Below, piece by piece: positions 12,065 to 25,600 of a DNA stretch of 64,000 bases. The stretch's first letter is position 1, and each line of letters opens with the position of its first letter. Source of the stretch: Himantopus leucocephalus (taxonomy: Eukaryota; Chordata; Aves; Charadriiformes; Recurvirostridae); assembly GCA_003993805.1 (NCBI GenBank), contig RSEF01000001.1, positions 60,697,082-60,761,081 of the forward strand, read 5' to 3'. A program made the position numbers and the translations under genes. Under the pieces are notes generated by a model, which was not told where the DNA came from, made no database searches, and saw only the letters and a list, made by a program, of their open reading frames with translations.

Positions 12065-15000
12065 AGGAGGCTCGGGGCTATATGGAGCATGGTGCATCCA
12101 GCACCTCCTCCATTCCCAGTCCTGCCCCCTCCTCTTCTGCACGCCGTGATATCCAGGTCTCTCCTCCCTCTGGGCACTCTCATGTGGTGGCAGGCATCCA
12201 CTGGTGGTCGTGGGAACCCCCTCCACAGCCAGGTACCCAGGGGATGGGGAACAAGTCCATCTTCCCAAGCAGGGTGCAAAGGAGGGTAGAGGGAATAAAA
12301 AAAAAATCTGTCTTTGCTCTGACCTACAGTCACTGAAGTCAGGGAGAACCAGGGGTGGGCAACGGAGACTGCTGGTCTAGAGATGCTCCATGAGCTTGTC
12401 ATTGCGGCCTCAGACAACCGTCACTTCAGCTTACAGTGGCTGCAGAAACACCGCGTGTCACTTGGGATGACAGGGCTCCCGGTGATGGATGTTTCCACGC
12501 CATGCAAAACCAGGCAGGGAGTGATGCGAGCGTAGGCGGGATGACTTAATTTATGTGAGTGTCTTCAAGGCTTTGCCTGTGTACAAGAGCTGGCCGGCGG
12601 TGCTGGTGCAAGGCATTTCTCTGTAGATGGTCTTGCTCACCCACCCGCAAGTGGCTTTACTGTGCAGGAAGGGCTCGGCTTCTGAAAGAAACTCGTTAGT
12701 GTGGGATTGCTGTTCCCGAGTAATTACAGCAGCCGATCTCCCTGGCTGAACAAAGTCTGGCCAATGGCTCTGGTGAGAAACACTGCTGGCCCCGGACAGG
12801 ATGGTTAGGCAATTAGATGTGCCTTGGGGGGGGTTATTTGCATGAAGTGTCATCTTGGTGGCAGCCCAGGTGACCTCTTCCTTTGGCAAGGTGGCCTCCT
12901 CACCCGGGAAGCCTCAGGACTCAGCAGAGGTGGCCAAGCAAAGTGTGGGAGCACTGCCGCCAAGCGCCAATGGGCCACCAAGGGCCACAGCTCATGGTAG
13001 GGACAGCCAGTGGAACTGTGAGGAGGGTATGTCCCTCTGATGAGAAGAAGGTGACCCTCCACCCAAGCCTGAGCTCTATTCTGGCCTGCAGGACCAGACA
13101 CTGCTGTTGAAAAGTGACCTTCCCTCTTCTCCCCTGATGTGGCACTGGAGCCGGACTCATGGCATCCGTCCCATAAGGGGAACCACAGGAGCTGCCACAG
13201 GTGCCAAGGCCCAAATTCCTCACCACAACTCCTCTCCCAGACCTAAACACGCTGGTGGAGGTGAGCCTTCATCCAGCTGAGACTCCGCATGACCCAGGAT
13301 GGGATGGGTCCCTGTCTCAGCCTCGGGGCTGGGGATGGCAGAAGGGCTGGTCCACATGCCCAGAGACTGTCCCTTGGGGCTCCAGGCACCTGTGGCTTGC
13401 CAGCAGGAGCTGTGGAGGCTCCAGCGATGGGCTCCCAGTTATCTGCAGCAGCCATGCTGCCTATCGCAGGAGGAGCATCCCTGCAGCATGAATCGGGCAT
13501 CTCTTCATCCCCATGCTCCGCACCCAGCCCTGTGAAGTGACTTTGAGCAACCTTTGTGCATCTGGAGCGGGGAAATGAGCCAAAGCCAGGCCAGGGGACT
13601 TTTTGGCACTGGAAGAAGGACTGCTTGTGAGAAGCAGAGCAACCTGGGAGACGGGGACAAGAGGGAAGGGGAGCAGGACTGTCGGGCTCCTCTCCCGATT
13701 CCTGCCTGGTGACTGCCATAGCTCAGCCCTGTGGATGCACTGCCCACCTCAATCAGCATGGCAATTTGAAAAAGAAACTCCCGTACAAATCCTGTTGAAA
13801 AAGCCCCTCTTTCTGCTCAGATAAGGGCTTCTGCTCTCCTTTCTGCTAGAGCTTCAGCCAGGCGTCTCCTCTATGGGACACTGCCCACATCTGCAGTTCG
13901 CAGAAGCAGCATTTCGATCCACATTGGATTCCTCAGCCAGCAAGTGCCCCTCGGATCCCCTTTCTCTTATGGCGTGCAGGGCATCTTCTCCATGTCCTGC
14001 CTGCCCAACTGCCAGCATGGTGGGGCAGTGGTGCCCCCCTGCCCGGCCTGCCTGGGCCTGGGGGACGTTTGCAACCCTCTCTGTGCACCCTTCTCCATCC
14101 TTATGTACAGGGCAGGGGGCTGTCCGTCTTGTCTACACAGAGAGCAGAGGGAATAGAGATGAAAAATATGGTTATAAAAATTAAAGAATAAGGTGAACCC
14201 ACTGCCAATGCATGCTCAGAGGTCTGTATGGGGAGATGCCTTCTCGATCCTCATTGCCCTGGCTTCAGGGGTCTCCTCCATGGTGGTCCTAAGGGGTACA
14301 GTAGGACCTTGAGCTGGAGAGGCTCCCTCTGCTCCAGCTTCACCAGCACATCCCCTGCACACAGCCGCCTGCTTGGCCAGGGACAACCTGAGCCTGGTCA
14401 CCTCCATCCCTGCCACGGCCTCCCTGGGAGCTGGCCGATGAGACGGGGAGCAGGCCAAGTGGTTTTGGTGGGGTGGTGTTACCCATCTTTGAATTTCCAC
14501 AGCAGTTTCTCACTTCCTCCTGCGAGGCAGGAGCTGTGCTTCCTCCCCAGCCTGGCGCCCGCCCCACACAACTGCCTAGAAACGCTGGCGAGGCCGGGCT
14601 TCATCTGGCCACAGGGGCACAGGGTTTCGGAGAGAGCCAGGGGAAAGTCTGAGGAAACCCCAGGGCAAGAGGAAGGAACCAGGGCTAAAACCCTCCCCGC
14701 TGCAAAACCACCTCGGGCGTATCTCTAGCGATTTCATCCCCACCAACCCCCACTATGATGGAGGTCACAGGGGTCTTTGAGCTCCTGAAAGTCCCACCAA
14801 CAACACTATTGGTAAAGGATGGAAGCCTTGGTGTCCCTCGGGATGGAGGTGGTTTTCATCCCTGGTCCTAAAGGCATGAGCCAGCTGGCCAACAGACTGT
14901 GGTGGCACAGGAAGGGGAGGCACCAAGAGTACCCTGGCCAAGGGTCTTCTTCTGCAGCCTCCAGACATGTCTGCTAAACCCTCCTCAATCCCACAAGCTC

Positions 15001-16261
15001 CCCAGCCTCTCAACGTGCTCGGCTTTCCTCCACCATCCTCCCCACCCAGGTCCTTATACTTCACTTTCTCCTCGCTCATCCTGTTGCTGGTTCACCCACC
15101 AGTCTAGTGACTTAGACCAAAGTCTCCTGATAGTTCGCCCATGGGCCCAGCTACTCCAGCCCAAAGCACCCCCCACGGGCCCCCACAGTCCCAGCTTGCC
15201 CCTCCATGGGCTTTTTGTGGGTGCTGAACCTTGACAGCAGGCAGGGTAAGGTGGGCACCATTTCATCCTGTGCACGAAGCAATACTCCGATGGCCAACGT
15301 CCAACAGGGACCGCCTGTCTTTGGGTACAGCCTCCAATCCCCCCACTTGCTGCAAGAAGACCGGGGTTGCGTGGCCACCCCATCACCCACTTGTGGGGCA
15401 CACATCTTGTCCTGCCCCACAGGAGCCTTCCCCCACCACCCGCTTCCCAGTGTCAGCCATGGCAGAGGGACATGTGGGTACCTCTGCAGTCCCTGGGGGG
15501 CACGTGGGAGGCCATGGGTGACAATGAGAGGCCAGCAGGCCCCAGGCGCCTGCCACGAGGTGGCACTGACACCGCATGCTGGCCTGCATGGTTGCAATGC
15601 CGCAGGGGAGCTGCATGGGAGGATGAATGCCCAAATACAGCAAGGGGAGCCAGGGAGGGCCATGCAGGCTGGTGGCCAGTCCCACTTTGGTCAGACAGAA
15701 GGGTGACAGCTGGGCTTGACTCTATCCAGTCAATGGCTTCTGGTGGATCTGGCTGTGGTGCCCATCACCATGGCCTCTGGGCTGCCCAGGAGAAGTGGTC
15801 ATTGGTGGCTGCACACCTGTGGTGGGACAACCAGAGGCAGAGCGGAATGCAGCGAGCTCCTGCTCCTTCCCCCAGCAGCTCTGAGCACCTCTACCATCGC
15901 CCCACTCCCTGGAGCAGCCCATCCCCAGTGGTGTCAGGCCTCCCCGGGGACTCCCCAGGACTCGGACCTGCCAGTCCGCACCTCCCTTCCCCATCCCCTC
16001 ACCGTCAGCCTCTACCAAAAAAACCATACTGTGCTACCTGTCAAGCTCCCCAGCTGGAAAAGGCCCTGGGCTGGGGAGAAGAGGCCGCCCAGTCCCCTGC
16101 GCAAGGCTGTTGGGGGACCACAGCCTTCCTGATGCCACTCATGAGCATTCCTCCCTAATCACTACCCACTGCCTAATGACAGTAATTAGGAAGAGCGAAG
16201 CTGCCTGGGGACTGGAAGCGCTGACAGAGTTGGGGAAGCCAGATGGTGTTCACACTTAAGG

Positions 16262-16309
16262 AAAGATTTTTGAAAAAAAAAAAGAAAAAAAAAAGAAGAA
16301 AAAAAACCC
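16262..16309 (+). repeat. A-rich low-complexity tract
   Basis: Runs of A are interrupted only by single G bases over about 48 bases. No flanking target-site duplication or SINE-like body was recognised, so it is reported as simple sequence. Confidence 0.8.
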
Positions 16310-18544
16310 CACTCAGCTTCTATCAGCCTCCCTTTCCTTCACTTCGTGTCAGGATCGCTTTGGTCCACGGGCATCCCAGCGAGACGCTGAGAGGTGGCAC
16401 GGGCTCCCTTCATCTCCCCGCACCTCCAGGTGTTTTAGGGTGCCGGGGGAGTGGTGGGAGGGGGCACAGTGCCGGCATGGGTGCCCGGCACGGAGGGGGT
16501 TTCCTCGCTGCCTTCATGGGCCGATGCTCTCCCCTGGGGCCGCCCCCGCTGCTCCCTGCTTTGCTGGCCGTGCTTGGCGAGCTGTTTCCCAAGGGGATAA
16601 GAGGTCAGGGGGGGACAGCCAAAAACCGCCTGAGGGGCTGCGGTGAAAGGGCAGCAGTTCCCCTGGCAGAAACAGGGCTGCCCCTGTTTTCGGGAGGTGA
16701 AGGGACAGCCCCACACTTTCCCCGGCACCGAGGAGCAAGGCCACCACCTCGGGGTTTGCAGGGGAGCACCCAAAACCCAACCTCGGGGACCAAAGCGGTC
16801 GGGCAGGGACGGCGATGCTCTCAGCTTCTCCTCCCTGGAGAAAACCCACCTGCAACCAAACCCCTCCAAACCCTTCACCCCGCTCCTTCCCCCAGCTTCA
16901 GGGCGATGCCACCTGTATCCAGAGCCACCTGCCAGTCTGGGGGTGCACCCGGGGCTGGGGGGGGACACGGGGGGGTATGAGGGAAACCCCCCTCCTGCCC
17001 CCGGTGGCTGCCCCGAATGCTCTCAGGGTGCCTGAGCCTTCACCCCACACCATTGCACCCCGGGGGATGCGGGGACAGGGACTTGCTGGGCAGGGAGGAT
17101 GCTCAGCCTCATGGAGGAGGATGCTCAACCTGGTGTCAGCGTGGCCCAGCTCCAGGAACCCCCCAAGAGGAGGCCCCAAGGCAGGCGTAGGGCAAACCTG
17201 TCCCCTGGGCTTCGGAGGGGGGTGACTTTCCCCCCCCTCCCACAGCAAGTGGGGTCATTTTAAACACACTCTTTGTCCCAGTCCTATTTAGCGAGGGGGG
17301 GGAGAGCCCCGCCGAGTGACACAAACCCTGTCTGACACCTGAAGTGATCGGCGGCGACAGGCAGATTGCACAGGGAGAGCCTCTGTGCTCCTGTTGAAGT
17401 GCCATCATGACAGGGACCAAACCCCCCCACCGCTGGGGACACCTCCGAGGGATGCAGAGCTCTCGTCCTGCCGGGAGCTTGGCTGCCCCACCGCGCCATT
17501 CCGTTTGGAAGTGGACATGGGATGTGGAAGACCCCCCAGAAGTGAGGGTCCACTTTTGGACCCCCTCCAAAAGAGATCAGTCAGCCAGGTGGCGAGGTGG
17601 CTGGTGCTGGAGCTGGAGCACATGGCGCAGCCCGTCCTGCTACAAGCTCGCGTTGCATCCTCCTCTCTTCCACCCGCTTTATGCTATTTTCCCTTTTTTT
17701 CCCCCTCTTTTTCTGAGCATGGGGCTGTGCTGGGAGCTCGGGGCGCAGCCACAGGGATGCAGGGGGAGGGGGGTCACTGGCAGCGGGGTGCCATTGGGGC
17801 GAAGCCCCATGTCCTTCACCCGTCGGCTCCGGTGTCGGCCGGCTGCAGCTCACCGGCTGCTAGCGGGAGCTATTCTGAGCCCGGATCGATGGGCGAGCAC
17901 GGGGGTTTGGTGACAGCCATGGGAGGCGTGTTGGGAGGAGAGCTGCGGGCAGGGAAGAGCAGGTGGGATTTTTCAGGAGATTCCCCCATCCTTCCCCGCC
18001 CCACCACCGTCCGCCATCCTGAAAGGTTTCAATGATGCAGATGTCTTTCTCGTTTCCTTCCGTACCGGGGTTGCAGTCTGACTGGGTCCTGCTACCCAGA
18101 TGCCACTTCCTGATTTGAGAAGCGCCGGCATTTCACGGAGCGGCGAAACTCCAGGATGAAGGCACCTGCAGCCAAAAGCTGTGGCCGAGACCAAGCTCAG
18201 GATGACAATTTAAATAGGAGTTTGCGGTGGGGGTGTCATGCAAAAAAGCATCTTCTTCTTCCTCCAAAAAAACTCCGCGGTTCTTATTCTTTGGTAATAA
18301 TAATATTATTGGTAAGAATTTACAAAGCTGTTAATTCCTTTAAGAAGTTATGGTAATTTTAAAGCAGGTGCTTTAAATGCAACACTGATAAATTTGAGTA
18401 TCAGATAAATTCAAGTATTTGAATAATATATTTTTTTTAATGCTGTTTTCCCTAGCTAAGAGGTTCGCCTTCTCCATGAGCATCCCCAGGGGTGAGAGGG
18501 GGTGAGCATCTGCAGGGGTGTCCACCAAGGACCACAGCCCTCTT

Positions 18545-18578
18545 GGGGGGGGGGGGGGGGNGGGGGGGGGGGGGGGGG
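18545..18578 (+). repeat. Poly-G homopolymer with unresolved base
   Basis: A G run of more than 30 bases broken by a single N at 18561. The true length is probably not resolved in the assembly. Confidence 0.9.
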
Positions 18579-19398
18579 CAGTCCCCTTCCCCGGAGCAGA
18601 GCAGGAGCAAAGGACAGGCACAGGAGGGACAGTCATGGCCAGTTACCCTCACTGGTCCCTCATGGCCACCACTGGCCTCCCCTGAGGGTGGCCCTGGCTT
18701 ACGTGCACTGGGAGATGCTGAAAGCGCTTCCCATTCCAAATGAGAGGGAGCATCATTTTGACACTGGGCAATCCTATTGTGGGGAGGCAGAAAGGGCTGG
18801 AACAGCGGATTGGGATAAGGGGGAAGGAGAGACCTATTGCCCCCCTCCCAAGCCCCCCACAGATCCCCCCCCAGCCCCCCAGGCCTGCCACCTTCAGTCC
18901 CCTCCTGCCAAATTCCCTTTTGTCTCTGCTCCCCCTCCTCACCACTAATATCAAAATGAAATCTATAAATGCTGCTGGGGTGACACATTTCCCAGTGTAT
19001 TCCTGGTAACGGTCTCTCTGGGTTTCTGGTTTGCTATTCAGCTCCTCAATTATTTATCTCCGCAAGGAAACGGGGAAACAAACTCAGCGAAGCAAACTTC
19101 GTGCCCTGTAGTGACATCGTGAGTTATTAAAAAAAATAATAAAAATTCCCCAGTGAGTCACTTAAGATGTACTTAATCAGCTCTAACCGCAGAGACGGTA
19201 GTCATGCCTAGCTGGTTACTGCCAGCATCGGCCGGGGAGGGCCAGCGGCAGGGCTGAATCCAGTTCCCCCCGCGGAAATTCCCAACAGGGATATTTGGGG
19301 GGAGTGTTGCCGGTGGATGGTAAACCCTGAATGCCCTCGTTTACAGTTTAAGGTGGTTGGGAGGTAATTGTGAGCTTCCCATAACCCGCACACATGTC

Positions 19399-19626
19399 TG
19401 GGGTGAGGGAATGCAGGGATGTGGGGGATGTGGGAGGTTATAGGGACTGTGGCGGGATGCGGGGGATGGAAGCATGCAGGGGATACAGGGGAATGCAGAG
19501 GGATGTAGGGGGCAGCAGAGGGATGCGGGGGACATGGCGGGAGGTGGAGAATGCAGGGCATGCAGGGGGATGCAGGAGATGGAGGGGATTGGGGGGATGG
19601 GGGGGATGCAGGGGGTGTGTGGGGAT
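19399..19626 (+). repeat. Degenerate G-rich repeat (GGGATGCA-like)
   Basis: About 230 bases are built from irregular copies of a short unit like GGGGATGCAG, with GGATG and GCAGGG recurring throughout. Strand asymmetry is strong, with almost all G on the + strand and many runs of three or more G, so G-quadruplex formation is plausible. The antisense frame reads as HPP/IPP-type repeats, which is a by-product. Confidence 0.8.
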
Positions 19627-22600
19627 GCCCACGTGCATGAGCACATTGTGCCAGGGGGCTGCTGAGAGTCCTTCGCAGGGACTTGGAGAGCAGTGGGGGG
19701 TGCACCAGGCCAGTTCCTCGGAGCCCTGCTGACCTGTCCTCAGCACTCCCCTGCCCACCTGAGCCCCATCCCAGCTCTGATGCCGAATGGCCATGGGGGC
19801 AGTGGTGACAGGACCCCCCTAAACACCACCTCCCTGTGATGGTGGGTGTCCGCCACAACCAATTGGGCACTGACCCCATGCTCAGGAGAGACCCTGTTGC
19901 CTCTGGGGGGTCACTTTCTGTGGGACCCCACCTCCACCCGCCACTTCTCACACCATGGCCAGGCCTCTCTGCTGCCTCAGCCACAGGAACCCGCTGGGAC
20001 ATGTCCCATGTCCGCGTTGTCGTCCTGGACAGTGGCAGTGGCAATGCAGGAGACGGCTGAAGGCTGTGCAGGGAGTGTGTACGGCCCAGTGTGGGCAGGG
20101 TCCAGTAGAAAGAAACTGGGGGGGCGAACTGCTGGCCTGGGAGGTGTTAAGAGAAGTCTATCTTTAGCTCATTGCTTGCTTTCAGCCCAAATCCAGAGCC
20201 ATCCGCAGCTAAAACGCTCGTGCCTAAATTGTGATGTATTTTGAACTCAAGCTTATGCGTGCCATGGAAGGGGAAGTGTTGAAACCTGTCTTGCTTCAAG
20301 CGATGCTCTGATCCACCCTCCTCTCCCCACTGAGGGCACCCACGAGGCCCAGCACAGACCCCAGCTGTCACCCCACATCTCCCCGGCTCTGCAGTTCCCA
20401 GCTCTCCCACCTCTCCAGTCCTCTGCCCCAGGAGCCACCGGCCAGCGAATGCTCACTTGGGCAGCACTTAACCCCTCGCTCCGCCGCCCCCGGAGCCGCA
20501 TGCAGCAGGCGAGCTACTCTCCTCGCATGCCGCCGGCACGCCAGGCTCCGCTTCAGCTTGAACGCCGGGAAAAGCAAAGGGCATAATTTTAGGAGAAGCG
20601 TGTGAAATGTGTTCTGGCAGATCAGCCGAAGAGCTCTCCGGCGAAAGGAAAGCATTAACATTTGCAAAAGGTCCTTGCAACAAAGCAAAAAATTCCCAGC
20701 AGGCAAATCCAGCGGTGTCCAGCCACTCAGATGTGGGGATGTACAAACTCCGGGATGCAGACGGGGATGGGGCAGGTCCATTGGTTTGGGAACGGTCTGG
20801 GAGCATCCCGGGAAGGAAACGTCCCTGGGCAGGAGTGTTATGCTAGTGGGATGAAATGGTGGAGGCAATCAGAGTGGGAAGGATTGTCGGCTTCTGGCCG
20901 AGATTGACACCACACAGAAATCCAAGGGGATGGGTTTAGATTTGCTTGGGACAGGATCTCCCCCACGTCTGAGCTCCTCTTCTCTGGCCAGTCCCTCTCC
21001 CCCGCATGATGGATTCGCAGAGAAAGGAGGGGGAAAAAAACCCTGAAGCCTGAAGCCTGTGATTCATCCTTACTATATTTGCACTTATTATTAGAAAGAC
21101 GAAAATATAGCCAGAGCTGGAATTACAGATTTAGTAAGCAGGACTGCCTATTTCAGCATATACTGCTTCTCCCAATAACTCTGATGCTCCAGGAGACCGA
21201 CTTACACCCTCACTAACACTAAGGCATTGCCCCACACAGTCTGGTGATACATCTGGGTGGATATATTAAGCAAGCAAGTCCTTCAGGGATGGCAGTGTTT
21301 GGGTTCCTGGTGGTGCCCACTCAGCACACCGCACCCCCGGCCAGCACTCGCAAACCTCTGCCTCAGAATTCAGCTCACCCAGATTTTGGAGATATATCAG
21401 TCCATGAAAGCCATAGGCAGGAGAGACTTGTTTGCTCTCTGCTTTACAATCCTTCTTCAAGCCTGGCAGGGAGCCTGTGCCGAGGGGGAAGGGGGGGAGA
21501 CCCTGAGCTTGACGGTTCCTTGCAGTAACTTGCCCCATTGCCCCAAGCCCCCAGCTTTTTATGAACAAATTATTAAAAATAATACCCGCAAGGGCTGAGT
21601 GCCACCTTCTTGAACCCAGGGGTCTTGGTGACCATGCCCAGCCCTGTGCCAGCCCTCGTCCCTGTGCATGGCCGGTGGGCTCTGCTTCCAGCAGGGAGGG
21701 AAAGCGGCTGATGTCTCCCCATGACACCTCTCTGATCTTCCCCACACAAGAAGATCTGCTGCCCTCTGTCAGGCTGGGCAGCCTGCCCGAAGGCCACAGC
21801 ATCCTCCTGCACTGGTTTTTTTCCTCCCCCCCGAGCTGCTAGTTGTGGTCAAGCAGCCGGGGTATCTGCTGCAGTCTGCTTGCTTGGCTTAAGAGCTTTT
21901 GGTTTGCTAAGAAACCGGGTTCGTTCCATATTGTGGCTGCCTGCGAAAGACGTTTTCCGAGGTTTAATAAAGCAGCAGCCAGCTGTGTGAAGCAAATAAA
22001 CTACCAGGTACCAGGTGTGGTTGCTGGTCTCCAGCATCTTGCTTGCAAAGCATCGGTGTGCTGAGCCTGCTCCAAGCGCAAAAGCTCCCAGGTACGCCAG
22101 CGTGGAGGGGCCGGGAAGGCAGCACCAGATCCCCGCCGCCAACCTGGAAATTCGGGTGTGTTTTCCTGTGAGATGCCAATGCGGTGCCAGGAGCAGCTCA
22201 GGCCGGGGAGGCGAGTAGGGCCCCGGGATCTGTCCCTCTGGCCACCACAGCCCACGCAGGGATGAGACCCCAATGGTGTGAGCAGTGCAGTGACACGGAC
22301 ATTTCGGCAGCAGCGCGGTGACCCGCGTGGCCAGTGTTTGCAGGGAACATGTCCTTGTGTGATGCTTTCCTCCTTTTGTTGGCAGTAAGGGAGAGCCACT
22401 GCTTTGCGGGGTGGATTTTTGGATTGTTCTGTCCCCAAGGAAGGAAGGGGAGCGTGCAAGGCAGCCAGCTCTTGGGACTGCAAGTGGCAGGAGGCTCTGA
22501 GCAGAGGAGCCCACGATGCGATCGTGTTTGCTGTGAGAGGCACCGGGGGACTCCACCTTTGGGACTGCAAAATACTGGGTGACCCCAACCGCTCACCGGA

Positions 22601-25600
22601 GAGGTGATGGCACCCCTATTTCTGTCCCTGGCCTCCTAGGGAACATGTGGGAGGTATTTTTATCCTCCTGCTGGCTCCCTTAGTCACCGACGCTTGCTTT
22701 AAATGGGTCAAGAGGGAATAAAGACGCCGCAGCCCTTGCTCCCTCGCTGCCTGTCTTGGAGCACATTTACCAGCAGCAGTGACCCTCCCTCCTCTCGTGC
22801 TCCATCCCAGCCAAGTGCTGCCATGGACCTGGAAACCCAGGAGAGATCTCCGCCACTTGGGCAGTGTCGGCTGCAATTAACTCCTCATTAAAAGCCTGGT
22901 GGCAAGGCAGCCTCGCTGCAGAGGTGCCACGCGTCAGGACAGCACAGGCTCTCTCCCTGGATGGCAGGGAGGAAGCTGGCTGCCCTGACGGTGGCAGAGG
23001 CAGCATGCCGGGGCGCATGGATGCACGGGGAAAAGGGGCAGTAGGAAAACTGCGTCGATCCAGAGTCCACAGACATGTGGGTACAGGGAGGCAGGACTGG
23101 CCCTGGGGTATGGAGGGCAAGTATGGCCCCACTGAGTCATTTTAGGAAGGGCATGAGGTGTACTGGGAGAGCCCACAAGATTTGCATCTGTTGCCAGCAA
23201 GGCCGTAACAGCGTTTGACATCAATGACCCCAAAACAGCAGTGACCTTCCTGGGACATGGCGCCACTCACTGCTGCCAGTCCCAGTGCACTCTGCCACAT
23301 GCTTTTGCACACCTTGTGATCATCGTGCAAACACGGCTCAGGTCAGCCTGCCTGGGCACCATGTTTCACGCGCTTGCATCTGGCTACACCTCCCGTTTCC
23401 ACCCAGGAACTGCAGGAAAACTTGGAGGTTTGGAGCCAGGGCTCTGCCTGAGTATCTTCTCCCACCATGACTCCAGCCCCCCTGCCCTGGCACAAGCCCA
23501 GCTGGCTCTGCAAGCAGTGCATCCCTCTTCCAGTGGCAACACTAGCTAGTCACCAGGGCAGGACATTTTAAAGGGTTGGCTCATGAAGGGTGACAACAGA
23601 GCTCCACATCTGCCCGCGCTCAGCATTTTGAGGGTGCGATTTCCACAGCGGTTGCCTTTGCGGCTGACGCACGGTTTGGAGGGGACAGATCCAGCCTCCA
23701 AGGTGACCTCAAGAGATGAGCAAGGGGCAAGCTGCAGCACCCAGGGGAGATTTGGGCCTAATCCTTGTGACATCTTATTCCCAGAGAGAGAGAAAAACAG
23801 CAGGAGACAAGCCGGGTGCGGGGTGGGGGCGGGGAACGATGGCTGACAGAACCAGGCAGTCGCCTCCATCACATTTAAGGGAGTTCATTTTCCTCCTGTC
23901 TCCTCCGATCTGTCCTCCCACTGTGCTTGCACAGAGCCACGCAGCATGGCCGCCCCAGGGAAGAGGCAAGGGGAGGGGGACCGGCTCGTCGGGAGACATC
24001 CCGGAGAGGAGCCACAGCTCCAGGCGCATGGTGTGGATGGGGGTGCATCCCCCGGTGTGAGGTGTGAGCTGGAAGGAGAGCAAGGTGCAGCCTGCCCAGG
24101 ACCCCTGCCACGTGCCGGGGATGTGGGATGGGTGCTGGCATCCCCGCTCACCCACTCCGGTGGGAAAGCATTGTTGCTGTAGGAGGAGACTGCAAAGTCC
24201 TCCCAGGCCACCAGCAGCCATCCCAGTGGGCCCCGGCACAGCGCTACCCTCAGGGACCTCAAGGAAGGAGCCAGGCCTGTGGAAAGACAAAAACTGGCAT
24301 AAAGATGGTGAGAGTAAAACAAAAACAAGGAAAAAAGCAAAGTTTTGGGACTTTTCTTATTTCATCTCCAGCTCCTGAGCCTCCAGGCTACGCTCGTTTT
24401 ACCTTTGCAAGGCTTTTCTCTGTGAGCTGGAGGACTAGAAACCCACTTCTTGCTAATGCAGGCAGAGCCCCACGGGCACTTGTGTGGGTGGGGAACCTGG
24501 CAGGGCTTTTTGGGCTCCAGCCCCTTTGATTTCTAAAGCCACCGAGCCCCCCTCGCATGGCCAGGGAGGGGGAAGTGGCACGAGAGCAGCAGCAAGGGCA
24601 GTGCGGCTTGCGGAGGCATCTGTCCCCCGAGGTAAAGCCGATGCAGCGGGAAAATGTCTCTGGCGATGATGTGGAAGATGGCAGAAGGGCCGCTCAGGTG
24701 TTGCTAATTTTTAAGACTGAGCTTTTTTTGTCTTTGCAATACGACTGCTCGGCAAGGCATGACATTTCCCTGCCGCTGCCGTCCTGGCTGCCCCTTCTCC
24801 CACTGGTCCTGCCGCTTGCTGAGGGCAAGTTCATGGTGGCCATGCAGCCAGCAAGCTCTTGTTCGGGGCTGAAGGACAACCTGGAAATGTGAGCTGAACA
24901 CCCAAACATGAGCTCCATGCTGAAACATCCTCTGCTGCTCCAAAGAGCCCTTTTGTACGAGGCATCTCTGATGCACGTACCATTTCCCCGCTGCAGGATG
25001 GTGCAACTCTCTGGGGTTTTCTCTTTCACCTAAAGCATTGGAAATATTTCAGATAGAGCAGCCTCAAGCTGTCAGCCCTCCCCATGAAACAGGGGCTTCA
25101 GTCTTCACTGACGAGGGGCAAACTGGGGCAAGAGAGCTCCCACATTTACAAATGCTTAGCACTCTGCATCCTCCATGCCTCCCAAAGTCAGGAGCCTAAA
25201 GTCTTGTCTCAGGCTCCTAAACATCAAGGGAATAAAAATCAAGAGATGCTTCTGGCTGGGCTGTGCTCAGCGACATGCCTGGGGTAATGTGGCAGCTCTG
25301 GGGCACGGCAGGGAGCTGTTTTCTGAGCCAGCTTTGCTCTGCCCAGGCTCTGGTATCCCCTTCCCACCTCCCAGGCAGGACCCCAGTGAAGGGATGCTCC
25401 GGCCGAGCTCCTCTCCCGGTGCCCGGCTTGGTGCGTGGCATCCTCCCTTTCACCAGCGATGCCGGGGCCCTCTGCTCTGTCCACACCAGCTGCTCCATCC
25501 ACGACGGCTGCTCCATCCTTAAAAAGGATGGTAGCTGGGAGGTTTTATACCTATTTCAGACCTGGCCCAAGACTGCTGGGCTCTCCGTGCCACTGGCGGT

